A DNA stretch of 53,894 bases from a virus, in the IMG/VR virus record IMGVR_UViG_3300010293_000478, positions 1 to 53,894 of that record; one strand, written 5' to 3'. The translations under genes were made by a program, and so were the position numbers. Numbering within the stretch: the stretch's first letter is position 1; each line of letters starts with the position of its first letter. The notes beneath the pieces were generated by a model. That model saw nothing but the letters and a program-made list of their open reading frames with translations. It was not told the origin of the DNA and ran no database searches. Of this stretch, positions 41,532-50,008 are shown in pieces.

Positions 41532-41541
41532 TATTATACAA
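41532..41541 (-). promoter_or_regulatory. promoter motif TTGTATAATA
   Basis: TATAAT box 105 bases before the queD ATG, directly upstream of the structured leader. Confidence 0.55.
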
Positions 41542-41557
41542 CCATTAATGATTTTCA

Positions 41558-43132
41558 TTAAAAAAAACTTTGTAAATAAGGTTTACCACGTCGTAAATTA
41601 TGCAGAACCCATACGGCATTCATTGGATTGGATTCACCTTCCCTGATAACCAACTCGTTGATTCTCATTATACCGAGTTTCTTTTCCCTGCCCTGTGGGT
41701 CCTGATTCAGTCCAAACATTGCTGTAGCATGAGCGTATTTTCGTTTGTCTTCTGAAAAATTAGACATTTTTAACCACTCCCGATCATAGGCATTAGCATC
41801 CGCCTGAGTAGCTGTAATCAATAAACAATGACGTTCCTGAGTCAAATTACGTAAGGCCTTCCATATCTCATTCTGCTGATGTCTAAACTCAACCCTACTC
41901 TCTGCAACTAACAAATCAGCATAGTCCACAATGATTACGTCGGGAATAAACCCGGATTGTTTCTCCCAAACACTCAGCAACGCCTTCATATTACTTACAG
42001 ACAAAGTACCATTAGCGTGTGTTGATAAAAGGAAATTTCGTTTTTTATCCACAAAAAACTCCTTTACCAATCGGGACGCCTCTCCCGCCATCAACGGATT
42101 GGTTTGTGGTACCTGACTCAACCAAACAGCCCCCCACGCTTTAGTCTGATATTCCTTACAATTAAAACATGGTTTATATTGTGGATTGGTCTGAACCGCC
42201 TCTAATAATTTTTCGTAAGTCATTTTTTGACGTAGATAATTGGGCGACAGGCTGGCAAATGGACCAAACCGACCCTCCCGGACTGGTCTATCACAATTAT
42301 CCAATTGGTTCCAAACACAATCCCGTATCGGTTCATAATGAGCTTGTGTATACTTCTCCCGATCAGACCTCCCGGCTAAATACATGGCAATGCGTCGTAA
42401 TTGGTCACCTTCTGTCATGTCACCGGCTTGAAAAAATACCACTTTCCTACCCTGACTAATCGCCCTAATAGCAAACTCAAGTAACCAAAAGGTCTTGCCT
42501 CTTTTCTCAATTGCCATCAACGCTACAAACTTACCACGAGTTAATTGATGATTCCAAAATTCACCAAGTGCCTTTGGGAATCGCACTAAAGGTTCACCAG
42601 CCTCCTCAAAAGCCCGCTCAACCCTTTCAATAACTTCCGGGTCTGCCATATTCAGAGCCATGCCAGTTTGAGTAGCTAATAGTTTATAACTACTGGCAAT
42701 CTGCTCAGCCTTAATGACTCGTTGTTGTTCGGTTAGAGTAGCATCCAATAAAGTGGATTGAATTTGTTCCGTGAATAAGACTAAATGACGTTCATTAAAG
42801 TACGTCATTGCTGACTCGGTTAGGTAAGGCAGATTTAACCCCTCCTCTAAAAACTCATCACTCAATTCCGGAAGTAGGTCCTCCTCAATCTCCTCTGCTA
42901 ACTCCTTCGGTAACCCGTTCCTGAGTTCGTTGAAGAATATTGACTCAATGTCTTTTCCCGGAGCTTTATCAAACCGGTCGTAATAAGACAAGCACCACAC
43001 CGCCAAACGTTTTGCTACCTTACTTTCCAGTAGGCGAGTATTCCATAAGGGTTTGACCAACTTAATGAAATCGGTGGATACTATCATACCAATAACAATC
43101 CGCCTCTCTATATAACTATTATCAACTGCCAT
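41558..43132 (-). CDS. replicative DNA helicase, DnaB-like
   Basis: 524 residues from ATG 43132, chosen because GGAG lies 6 bases before it; an ATG 12 bases upstream lacks one. N-terminal helical domain (1-160), then RecA-like motor: Walker A 'MAIEKRGKTFWLLEFA', 'VVFFQAGDMTEGDQLRRI' (motif H1a), Walker B 'PDVIIVDYADLL', 'LLITATQADANA' (H3) and 'WVLHNLRRGK' (H4 Arg finger). An insert with 'CFNCKEY' lies between Walker A and B and may bind metal. Unwinds DNA at the phage fork together with the primase. Confidence 0.87.
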   Translation of the reverse strand: MAVDNSYIERRIVIGMIVSTDFIKLVKPLWNTRLLESKVAKRLAVWCLSYYDRFDKAPGKDIESIFFNELRNGLPKELAEEIEEDLLPELSDEFLEEGLNLPYLTESAMTYFNERHLVLFTEQIQSTLLDATLTEQQRVIKAEQIASSYKLLATQTGMALNMADPEVIERVERAFEEAGEPLVRFPKALGEFWNHQLTRGKFVALMAIEKRGKTFWLLEFAIRAISQGRKVVFFQAGDMTEGDQLRRIAMYLAGRSDREKYTQAHYEPIRDCVWNQLDNCDRPVREGRFGPFASLSPNYLRQKMTYEKLLEAVQTNPQYKPCFNCKEYQTKAWGAVWLSQVPQTNPLMAGEASRLVKEFFVDKKRNFLLSTHANGTLSVSNMKALLSVWEKQSGFIPDVIIVDYADLLVAESRVEFRHQQNEIWKALRNLTQERHCLLITATQADANAYDREWLKMSNFSEDKRKYAHATAMFGLNQDPQGREKKLGIMRINELVIREGESNPMNAVWVLHNLRRGKPYLQSFF

Positions 43133-44357
43133 AAGGTTCTCCATCCATTATCTCAAAACCACAGGCAACGCATTGCTGCCTGTAAAACTTTTGAAAAAGT
43201 ACGTTTGGGAAAGAATATGCCCGGGCAGTTAAATCGTTAATCCAATCCTGCTCCGACAACCAATCTAAATAATCCATGATCAGTATATCCACCGAAGGGA
43301 TTCCCGGTTGGTTCTTAGCAATTGGTTTTTGATTATCCGAACAATATTGTAGTAAATCCAATAAAGCTAATAATACAGCCCGGTGCTCTTTTACTGGGAG
43401 TCTTGTGTCTTGTATAGCCTTACCATACAACTCCTCCTTAAACCACTTCAATCGTTCCCGACCTACTGACTTAAATACTCGTAGTAAATAGGTTGTAATT
43501 ATTACATCATTATCCTCATTAATTTCTACAACAACATCCGCCTTATGCTTCACCGGGGCAGGGTTTTCATCCAACCAACGTTTACCCTTCAACCAATTCA
43601 CAGCAAGTGGTACTAAAGTGGGGTCCTGCCATTGGTTTGATTGTTTTTGGTCCTTCAAAGCATGCCGAATTTTAGTCCATAATTCCCTACGATAAACTGG
43701 TTTAGTTTTGGTCCAAAGTATATTCCATTCTTTTTCCGTATCAAATTGGCGTTGTTTTCGTGGGTATAGTTTCCAAAATAATTGAAAGGCTGGTATTGTT
43801 TCATCAACCGGGTCGACCAATTTATTAGTATTGGATTGAGTTAACAAATCACAATTTTCTTTTTTTGTTATATTTTTTTCTTTTTTAATATTTTTATTTA
43901 ATATTATTAGGGGCTGATTTCCATAGCATGGTTCCCATATCATGGAAGCCATATTATGGTTTCCATATTGTGGTTGAGTTTCAGGGAGTTCCAAGTCGTA
44001 GTGCTCAATTCCGGGAAAACTAATTGGTTTGAAATTGTTTGGAATGTCAGTATAAGCCCACAACGTTCCAGTGAATTGTTTTGAGTTTTTGTCTTTATAT
44101 CGAATCCTCATTAAGTAACCCAGTTCTTCCAATTCTTTTAGTGACTGGTCAACTGAATTTATTCCTTCTTTCATGCTCAGCCTTAAAGTGGACTTGTAGG
44201 ATGTCCAACCTTCCCGGTTTGATAACAATATGATTAAAACCACCTTAGCTTTACTACTTATAGCGGGGTTTCTTATTAAATCGTTTGGAACCTGTGTAAA
44301 ATCTCCGGTTGGAGAAAGGTTAATACTGTCAGGTAATCGGGTTTTGGTTCTCTGCAT
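43122..44357 (-). CDS. winged-helix replication protein (initiator or helicase loader)
   Basis: 411 residues from ATG 44357, selected because MQRTK matches the starts of two other proteins in this genome. Residues about 15-100: 'DFTQVPNDLIRNPAISSKAKVVLIILLSNREGW' and 'GINSVDQSLKELEELGYL' are the HTH_36-type winged helix of replisome organisers. A Lys/Asn-rich linker (around 150-180) follows and the C-terminal 'YPRKQRQFDTEKEWNILW' to 'PNVLFQKFYRQQCVACGF' region may bind helicase. Lies immediately upstream of the helicase. DNA-binding plus loading is inferred. Confidence 0.75.
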   Translation of the reverse strand: MQRTKTRLPDSINLSPTGDFTQVPNDLIRNPAISSKAKVVLIILLSNREGWTSYKSTLRLSMKEGINSVDQSLKELEELGYLMRIRYKDKNSKQFTGTLWAYTDIPNNFKPISFPGIEHYDLELPETQPQYGNHNMASMIWEPCYGNQPLIILNKNIKKEKNITKKENCDLLTQSNTNKLVDPVDETIPAFQLFWKLYPRKQRQFDTEKEWNILWTKTKPVYRRELWTKIRHALKDQKQSNQWQDPTLVPLAVNWLKGKRWLDENPAPVKHKADVVVEINEDNDVIITTYLLRVFKSVGRERLKWFKEELYGKAIQDTRLPVKEHRAVLLALLDLLQYCSDNQKPIAKNQPGIPSVDILIMDYLDWLSEQDWINDLTARAYSFPNVLFQKFYRQQCVACGFEIMDGEPYGS

Positions 44358-44390
44358 GGTGGTGAGGTTTGGTTTTAATTTACAGACCAT

Positions 44391-44699
44391 TTATATATTA
44401 CAATAGGAACACCGGTTCTTTAAATTTTTAATGTTGGACTTAATTGGTAGAGGATAAACTGGCAAAATAGTACAATCACAATCCAATGGACTTTTGTGGG
44501 TCATCCCTCTGGAAATCATTTCCTTAGCAAGTAAATCATGTCGTTGTTTTATTTGATTTGGGTTTACTAATCCTTTCTTGATATAACCACTTATAGAGAT
44601 ACCTTTCTTAATGGTTCCTATAAACATATGCATTTCTACGTGCTCACCTAATAAATGACGGTCACATAATAAAGTCGGATCAATACCCCACATCCTCAT
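44391..44699 (-). CDS. pyrimidine-dimer DNA glycosylase-like protein
   Basis: 102 residues. 'MRMWGIDPTLLCDRHLLGEHVEMHMFIGTIKKG' with 'RHDLLAKEMISRGMTHKSPL' is a pattern I know from proteins annotated as pyrimidine dimer glycosylase (DenV-like fold, PF03013 type). Conserved His, Glu and Arg residues are present. It ends with a short Cys-rich tail. Likely repairs UV dimers in phage DNA. Certainty is limited because the T4 enzyme itself is quite different. Confidence 0.65.
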   Translation of the reverse strand: MRMWGIDPTLLCDRHLLGEHVEMHMFIGTIKKGISISGYIKKGLVNPNQIKQRHDLLAKEMISRGMTHKSPLDCDCTILPVYPLPIKSNIKNLKNRCSYCNI

Positions 44700-45610
44700 A
44701 GTATACTTTTTACAAGGTAATCGGCATCATCCTGTGACATGGCACCGGGGTCACCTTTTATGGTAATTCTCCATGATTTCACCCCCCTGAATCGTAATTC
44801 TTTTACTAATTCATTAGCCTTTCTAATAGCTTGTGGTTCATCGTCGAATAGCACCGGGGCTTTGTTGAAATGCCGCTTAATTTCCCGGACTTGCCGCGGG
44901 GTAAACTCGATACCAAAAGTGGCGGCGGCAATTGGTCCTAATCGCCAAACGTCGGTAATACCCTCAACTATAAGACCAACCCCTCTCCACTGAGTTTGAT
45001 CTCCATATAGTATATGTTTATGGTGGATTATCTCCCGGCTCTTTGGGCATGCCAGATACTTTAATAAGTGGCTGTCAGTAATATCCCTGCCCTGAAAACT
45101 TACATCCTGACCATTCCACTGAATCGGGGCTATTATTCTACGGGCATATGATATAGTACGACCTTCACCATCATCTAACATTGCCACGGGTCCGGCACCA
45201 ATCAAATTCCACTTATTAATAATCTTGTCAGGATCAAAATTGCGCTTTCTTAGGTAGTTTTTATGACTTTCAGTAATTCCCATCAACCCGGATGGTAATT
45301 TATAGGGAGTTTTGCCGATTACATCGGTTGTAATTGACTCTTTTATTAATCTGACCCCACCATATTCCCCGACCATTAAACGGGCGTCACGCTCGCTTAT
45401 TTTAAGCACTGAGGCTATCGCCTTAATTGGTGGTTTCCAACCACACCTCCAGCAATAGAATTGGGCACCATCAAATGTAGCTCCTAAATGAAAACCGGGG
45501 TTACCGGTACAAAAAGGACATGGGGTATTCACCCAGCCCGGACGGCAATGTTTATGCCCTTCGGTTAAGTGAATGACCCCGTTATCCTGATATAAGCTCA
45601 AAACATCCAC
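44696..45610 (-). CDS. DNA primase, DnaG-like
   Basis: 304 residues. N-terminal zinc finger C31, C34, C53, C56 ('PCPFC', 'CWRCG'), then toprim catalytic part with 'LIVEGITDVWRLG' (motif with Glu) and 'APVLFDDEPQAI' (DxD-type). Short compared with bacterial DnaG, without helicase-binding C-terminal domain. Synthesises primers next to the helicase genes. 4-base overlap with the glycosylase-like gene. Confidence 0.88.
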   Translation of the reverse strand: MDVLSLYQDNGVIHLTEGHKHCRPGWVNTPCPFCTGNPGFHLGATFDGAQFYCWRCGWKPPIKAIASVLKISERDARLMVGEYGGVRLIKESITTDVIGKTPYKLPSGLMGITESHKNYLRKRNFDPDKIINKWNLIGAGPVAMLDDGEGRTISYARRIIAPIQWNGQDVSFQGRDITDSHLLKYLACPKSREIIHHKHILYGDQTQWRGVGLIVEGITDVWRLGPIAAATFGIEFTPRQVREIKRHFNKAPVLFDDEPQAIRKANELVKELRFRGVKSWRITIKGDPGAMSQDDADYLVKSIL

Positions 45611-45616
45611 GACTTA

Positions 45617-46099
45617 TTATACAGAGAAATCAGTCTTTGCCAAAATTGCTGGCATGTTTTGCATAGTTGTCCAAATACTCTTCCACTGCCAGCCCCGGTT
45701 TCTTAATTCCCGGGTCAGGGCACCCCTTGCCATTTTAGGAGCAATGCTTTCCAATTCTTCAAAATTTTCCAGGATGATACGTACCAATTCCTGACACTCA
45801 GCAGGCCATGACTTGACCTCGTCCTGAAAGGTTTGGATTTTATCCTCGTAATTTTCCACTGACATTGCTGCATCTTTCAAGCTGGTGCTCTTGTGCTTCA
45901 TTTCTTGCTTGCAGTAGTTAGTCAAGTGGTTTTGCATACAACGATAAATAAAAGTGGTTGATTTCACCCCTTTTGAGGGGTCAAACCGACTCATGGCCTC
46001 AGTGTAAGCCAGCCCGGCCTCACTAATTAGCATTTCTACATCAATTCCGGTGGTTTTGTTGAATGACCACGCTACCTGATAAATAAGATTGAGTTCCAT
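45617..46099 (-). CDS. sigma factor-like protein (region 2 plus C-terminal HTH)
   Basis: 160 residues. 'DVEMLISEAGLAYTEAMSRFDPSKGVKSTTFIYRCMQNHLTNYCK' (20-64) is sigma70 region 2-like: the 'FD...G..F.T....ri...l' pattern for -10 binding and core contact. C-terminal 'GALTRELRNRGWQWKSIWTTMQNM' could be region 4-like HTH but is short. It may redirect host RNA polymerase to phage promoters. A hammerhead ribozyme stands 24 bases before the start, so its mRNA would be cut to a short leader. Confidence 0.68.
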   Translation of the reverse strand: MELNLIYQVAWSFNKTTGIDVEMLISEAGLAYTEAMSRFDPSKGVKSTTFIYRCMQNHLTNYCKQEMKHKSTSLKDAAMSVENYEDKIQTFQDEVKSWPAECQELVRIILENFEELESIAPKMARGALTRELRNRGWQWKSIWTTMQNMPAILAKTDFSV

Positions 46100-46117
46100 G
46101 GTATTTGTTTTAGATTT

Positions 46118-46174
46118 AACACTGACCCGGTTTCCCGGGTTTCGTCTTAATTTTCAAAGACTCATCAGAGTGTT
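46118..46174 (-). ncRNA. type I hammerhead ribozyme, copy A
   Basis: 57 nt on the minus strand: stem I AACACT/AGTGTT, core CTGATGA, stem II GTCTT/AAGAC with loop TGAAAATT, GAAA, stem III CCCGG/CCGGG with GAAA loop, then TC. All conserved core bases are present (C3 to A9, G12-A14, A15.1-U16.1 pair, C17). Predicted cleavage lies between 46124 and 46123, leaving a 24-base leader before the sigma-like gene. Starts right after the stop of the SNF2 helicase gene. Confidence 0.93.
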
Positions 46175-48223
46175 TTATTTATAGGAATCTAAAAGATCAG
46201 CGAGCAGTGATTGGTTCTGTTTGTCGTGCCCATCCAAAACCTGTCCTAAAACTACGCGTTTTTTATCTAACAATTCCGCTATTTTCTGCTCAATAGTACC
46301 CTCTGCCAATAGATAGTGGATTGTTACTGCGTTCTTCTGACCTATACGGTGGCAGCGATCTTCTGCCTGAACCAAGTCACCGGGGGTCCATGGTAATTCT
46401 AATATCGCCACGTTGCTGGCTGCGGTCAGGGTTATACCAACCCCGGCGGCTTTTATATTACCCACAAACAATTTAATATTTGGGTCTTTTTGGAACTTAT
46501 CCACAGCCGCCTGTCGGTCGCTAACCGGGGTCGAACCATCTATTTTAACAGCGGTTGGAAATTGTTTCATTAGTGCCTCAATTACAAATTTATGAGTGGC
46601 AAATATGACCAATTTTTCGTCAGTTTCTAAAAAATCCTCAATCCAACTAATAGCCTGTTTTAACTTACCGGCTACTGCTAATTGTTTTAGACCTTCGATT
46701 TCAGCAAGGGTTTGGGCATTGCTGGCTTTTTCTGCAGCAGAATTACCTTTAGTGCTTCTCACATATTGAATAAAGTCCGCTGAGGCCTTTTCATATTCTC
46801 GACGATTATCCAACTCTACCGGAATGTAATTCCAAACTTTGTCAGGGAGTTCAGTGAGCACGTCCTTCTTTAAACGGCGTATCATTATGGAGTCAGTCAA
46901 TTTTTTATGTAGTTCCTGAGTATTAGAACTTCCGTTAAAATTCCAACCATACCCGTTGTTAATTGGGTTGCAATAACGTTGAGCAAACTGCCAGAATGAA
47001 TTGAACAAGGTGGGGTTGATAATACTGATGGCATTAAACATCTCCACCGGTCTGTTTACAATCGGGGTCCCTGACAAGGCTATAAAATGAGGGATGTTTT
47101 TTGCTAACTTCTTAATAGCCTTAGTCCGGTCAGCATTGTTGTTTTTATAATAATGACACTCGTCTGTTATCACCACTTTAGGCATGACCCTTTTTAAAGA
47201 ATCAACCCATGAGGCAAGCGTATCGTAATTAATAATAACAATGTCCTCAATGATTGGTTGAGGAGTACGTCCGGAAAGGATTTGAACTTTAGTGCCCGGC
47301 ATCCACTTACCCACCTCATTTTTCCACGCTGATTTTACGCTGGCTGGTGTTATAATTACTACCGGTCTTAAAGTGGGGTTAGCGGCTAACCAAGTTAAGG
47401 CCTGAGCAGTTTTACCCAATCCCATCTCATCAGCAAGTAATGCCCTACCTTGTTGTTTCTGAATGAACTCAACCCCTTTTATTTGATAGGGTTTCAAAGA
47501 AAGTCCGTTATTGATAGAAAGTTCCTTAATTTCCGGGACTTCTGTAGGTAGTGGTTTTGGTAAGGCTTGTTCTACGTCAGGACGCAGAGTAAAACCAAAC
47601 CCTTTCAAGGCATCCACGTTTTCCTGAGTTAACGGGGCTGTCCAATATTTTACCTCACCCTCAGCATGAAAACGCCGACCTGATAAGGTTTTGACCTGCT
47701 CAACCACTTTATAATCAAAAGGGAATGTGATTTTCACACCATACTCCCCGGTGGCTTTATAAGTAGCTAAAGTCACATATTTTTCCGGTAATTTTTCAAC
47801 GAAAACCGGTTGAACAGGCGCTATCTGTTTAGCGGGATTCATTGGGTGATTGTCAGGTACGAACAATTCGCCTTCGGTGGGGGTGTTACTTTTTACAACT
47901 GATTTTGGAACCCATTGGTCAATCTTTACGTCAGTGATTTTGACTTTCAGACTTTCCAACAAGGCCTCCGAATAACCACCAATCTTATCCCAATCCCAAT
48001 AGTGGGAACCACATTCAGGACCAATACCGAGCACCACGCTTACTGGGTGGGTCAATTGCCTGCCACAAATACAACATATGTTCATTTTCTGACTCTCCAA
48101 AGTACCATGACCATAAAGATACAAGGCTTTGTGGGTCTCCTTCAAAATAATGGCTTTCACTACTACGGGTATTTTATTTTCCCGGGCAAAAACCTTTCGC
48201 AAAACAAATACTTTTGCTTCCAT
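46175..48223 (-). CDS. SNF2-family helicase with zinc finger and HARP-like domain (SMARCAL1-like)
   Basis: 682 residues. N-terminal zinc finger (CCICGRQLTH... GPECG, Cys 50-71), a HARP-like region (about 148-215, 'VKITFPFDYKVVEQVKTLSGRRFHAE'), then the SNF2 motor: 'LADEMGLGKT' (265-272), 'VVITDECHYYK', 'ALSGTPIVNRP', 'IFATHKFVIEAL' and 'EDRCHRIGQKN'. SMARCAL1-type enzymes anneal or remodel stalled forks. It lies between two hammerhead copies, so its mRNA may be cut on both sides. Confidence 0.88.
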   Translation of the reverse strand: MEAKVFVLRKVFARENKIPVVVKAIILKETHKALYLYGHGTLESQKMNICCICGRQLTHPVSVVLGIGPECGSHYWDWDKIGGYSEALLESLKVKITDVKIDQWVPKSVVKSNTPTEGELFVPDNHPMNPAKQIAPVQPVFVEKLPEKYVTLATYKATGEYGVKITFPFDYKVVEQVKTLSGRRFHAEGEVKYWTAPLTQENVDALKGFGFTLRPDVEQALPKPLPTEVPEIKELSINNGLSLKPYQIKGVEFIQKQQGRALLADEMGLGKTAQALTWLAANPTLRPVVIITPASVKSAWKNEVGKWMPGTKVQILSGRTPQPIIEDIVIINYDTLASWVDSLKRVMPKVVITDECHYYKNNNADRTKAIKKLAKNIPHFIALSGTPIVNRPVEMFNAISIINPTLFNSFWQFAQRYCNPINNGYGWNFNGSSNTQELHKKLTDSIMIRRLKKDVLTELPDKVWNYIPVELDNRREYEKASADFIQYVRSTKGNSAAEKASNAQTLAEIEGLKQLAVAGKLKQAISWIEDFLETDEKLVIFATHKFVIEALMKQFPTAVKIDGSTPVSDRQAAVDKFQKDPNIKLFVGNIKAAGVGITLTAASNVAILELPWTPGDLVQAEDRCHRIGQKNAVTIHYLLAEGTIEQKIAELLDKKRVVLGQVLDGHDKQNQSLLADLLDSYK

Positions 48224-48265
48224 TGTTTCAAATTTTATGAGGTAGTTAATTTATACCTCTGGTTT

Positions 48266-48322
48266 AACACTGACCCGGTTTCCCGGGTTTCGTCTTAATT
48301 TTCAAAGACTCATCAGAGTGTT
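48266..48322 (-). ncRNA. type I hammerhead ribozyme, copy B
   Basis: 57 nt, identical to copy A (stem I AACACT/AGTGTT, core CTGATGA..GAAA, stems II and III as in A). Predicted cleavage between 48272 and 48271, 48 bases before the SNF2 gene start. Begins one base after the stop of the 48324 gene. Confidence 0.93.
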
Positions 48323-48323
48323 T

Positions 48324-48560
48324 TTAAGTTCTTAAATTTAGGAGGACCACCTGCTCCTTATTTGACCACATTCTTACTTTACTCAGCAACTCGTCACAAG
48401 TTTCGGGAAACTGTTTTATTATGTCACTTGCTGATAAATAGGGGTGGCTTATAAAGTGGCATTGCACCTCATCACGAGATCCATTTTTGGTTTTTCTCCG
48501 AGTGGTTATCAAGGCTATGGAATAGCCCTCTGTAGTTTTGATAAACGTTTTTATTTTCAT
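48324..48560 (-). CDS. unknown small protein
   Basis: 78 residues; 'ALITTRRKTKNGSRDEVQCHFISHPYLSASDIIKQF' looks like a small mixed alpha-beta domain. No family recognised. The leader CAAATACCATG is the same as that of the sigma-like gene. Ends at the hammerhead copy B. Confidence 0.55.
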   Translation of the reverse strand: MKIKTFIKTTEGYSIALITTRRKTKNGSRDEVQCHFISHPYLSASDIIKQFPETCDELLSKVRMWSNKEQVVLLNLRT

Positions 48561-48663
48561 GGTATTTGCCCGTGTAGCCGATAGCGCAGCTTGTTGGTTA
48601 ATTATTTGTAATCATTCATATGCCATTCGGTCAGGTGTATTTCAATTCTCACCTTAGTTTCTG

Positions 48664-48924
48664 CTACCATGATTCGCCAATGTATTTAAGTTCATAATGT
48701 TTAATCAAAAAATCAATGTTCTCTCTTTTCCACTTGTCCATTGACTTGCGACTATAAGGGTGTCCATCACCCTCATACCTGATTAGTGTGGCTTCGACTG
48801 TTTTAGGCATCACCTTTCTAACAGTTATTTGAATTGATTGTGGTGGCAATGGATTTTCCATTTCGTAGGTATAGTCATTGTAGTAGATGCCTACTTTCAA
48901 ATCTATTGCTATTACTGTTTCCAT
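48664..48924 (-). CDS. unknown small protein
   Basis: 86 residues. 'DLKVGIYYNDYTYEMENPLPPQSIQITV' is strand-rich; 'MDKWKRENIDFLIKHYELKYIGESW' is helical. No family recognised. The 100 bases after it (to 48560) hold no good gene; a 22-codon frame overlapping its end is too short to support. Confidence 0.55.
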   Translation of the reverse strand: METVIAIDLKVGIYYNDYTYEMENPLPPQSIQITVRKVMPKTVEATLIRYEGDGHPYSRKSMDKWKRENIDFLIKHYELKYIGESW

Positions 48925-48948
48925 TTTGGTTGTTTTTAAGTGTGTTAA

Positions 48949-49110
48949 TTAATTTTTAATGATTGCTTTGATTTTGAGGTGCTTTAAAACCTCTTGTAAT
49001 TCAGCATTGGTGTACTTTTCAGCCACTTCCTTGCTGACGTTATTATGACAGACAGCTATATGAACCGCCCTTGCCTTCGTGATTGATGTTCTCCGTGGTT
49101 TCATGGTCAT
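48949..49110 (-). CDS. unknown small basic protein
   Basis: 53 residues from ATG 49110, which overlaps the stop of the upstream gene as TAATG. 'SKEVAEKYTNAELQEVLKHLKIKAI' is helical and could form a small DNA- or protein-binding domain. No family recognised. Confidence 0.5.
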   Translation of the reverse strand: MTMKPRRTSITKARAVHIAVCHNNVSKEVAEKYTNAELQEVLKHLKIKAIIKN

Positions 49111-49601
49111 TAAATTTGCGATCTGACACCATTCCAATACATTTGGACATCATTTACATCACATAGAACTCGATCAGTTGCCCAACTTTCAAACGGGGCG
49201 GTTTCCCAATCCTCCGGGATTTCCTCCTCAAAAACTAACCGACCCCTGCTCGCTATTTTGAGCATGACCAATTCCTTTTCTTTCTCAGTTAATTCATAAT
49301 CCTCAAGTATAGAGGAGTCCGAAGCCCAACCACCTCCTGATAAAATTTTACCAACAAATTCTTCAACTCTTTCAAGATTAAAAGAACAAGCATCACCTGC
49401 CTCAACCACTGGAGCTGTGTATAGGGTGGTGTCAGATTCCTCCTCATAAAAGGATTTTAACAATACCTCTTTAGGAGTGTCAGGATCAGTACCTGATGTA
49501 ATAACAATTAAGTTAGATAAGGAGCTGTTGTGTGCCCGGGCAATTTCAGCTTCTGCCAAAATCTGCTCAAGTCTTTCAATAGAAATCTCAATACGATTCA
49601 T
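49110..49601 (-). CDS. unknown acidic protein
   Basis: 163 residues, strongly acidic with helical start 'ISIERLEQILAEAEIARAHN' and later 'VEEFVGKILSGGGW', 'EEIPEDWETAPFESW'. No recognised motif. Its 27-base leader after the predicted hammerhead cut is nearly identical to those of the genes at 49987 and 50321. Confidence 0.6.
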   Translation of the reverse strand: MNRIEISIERLEQILAEAEIARAHNSSLSNLIVITSGTDPDTPKEVLLKSFYEEESDTTLYTAPVVEAGDACSFNLERVEEFVGKILSGGGWASDSSILEDYELTEKEKELVMLKIASRGRLVFEEEIPEDWETAPFESWATDRVLCDVNDVQMYWNGVRSQI

Positions 49602-49622
49602 GACTTTTAATTTTTAGGATTT

Positions 49623-49679
49623 AACACTGACCCGGTTTCCCGGGTTTCGTCTTAATTTTCAAAGACTCATCAGAGTGTC
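49623..49679 (-). ncRNA. type I hammerhead ribozyme, copy C
   Basis: 57 nt, as copy A except that the first stem I base is G (GACACT/AGTGTT, a G-U pair). Predicted cleavage between 49629 and 49628, 27 bases before the 49601 start. The upstream gene's stop codon is the TGA inside CTGATGA. Confidence 0.93.
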
Positions 49680-49987
49680 TGATTATACGTGTGAGTATAT
49701 AAACCTTCCACGTACATAGTTATGCTCTTTCTTTTGTTTCTTACAGCCCATTGTAGGTGTTGGAGGGCTTTGTAAACTCTACCGGCGTATTCTGCCTTTT
49801 TTGTTTCTGGATTAACCCAAACAATATCCCCTCCATTCATTTGATGAATCCTATTCAAACCCAATGTATATCCTTCATTGAGTTTTTTAAGCACCTTCTG
49901 TTGTGGTTGAGTTAGTTTTTTATCGGCCTTTAATTCATTGGCGATTGAAATAAATTCGTTTAGGCTAATTCGGTCCTCTTTTTTCAT
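49670..49987 (-). CDS. unknown basic protein
   Basis: 105 residues. 'LTQPQQKVLKKLNEGYTLGLNRIHQMNGGDIVWVN' (39-73) suggests a small winged-helix-like or strand-helix domain. Its stop codon lies inside the catalytic core of hammerhead C, so cleavage removes little of the coding mRNA. No family recognised. Confidence 0.6.
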   Translation of the reverse strand: MKKEDRISLNEFISIANELKADKKLTQPQQKVLKKLNEGYTLGLNRIHQMNGGDIVWVNPETKKAEYAGRVYKALQHLQWAVRNKRKSITMYVEGLYTHTYNQTL

Positions 49988-50008
49988 GACTTTTAATTTT
50001 TAAGATTT

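Noticed and set aside
45611-45622. TGTATAATA before the primase as a promoter
   Set aside because: Its TATAAT box lies 6 bases from the ATG and is made by the stop codon region of the sigma-like gene; likely chance.
48602-48670. 22-codon frame after the 48664 gene
   Set aside because: Overlap is suggestive, but length and lack of features give no support.
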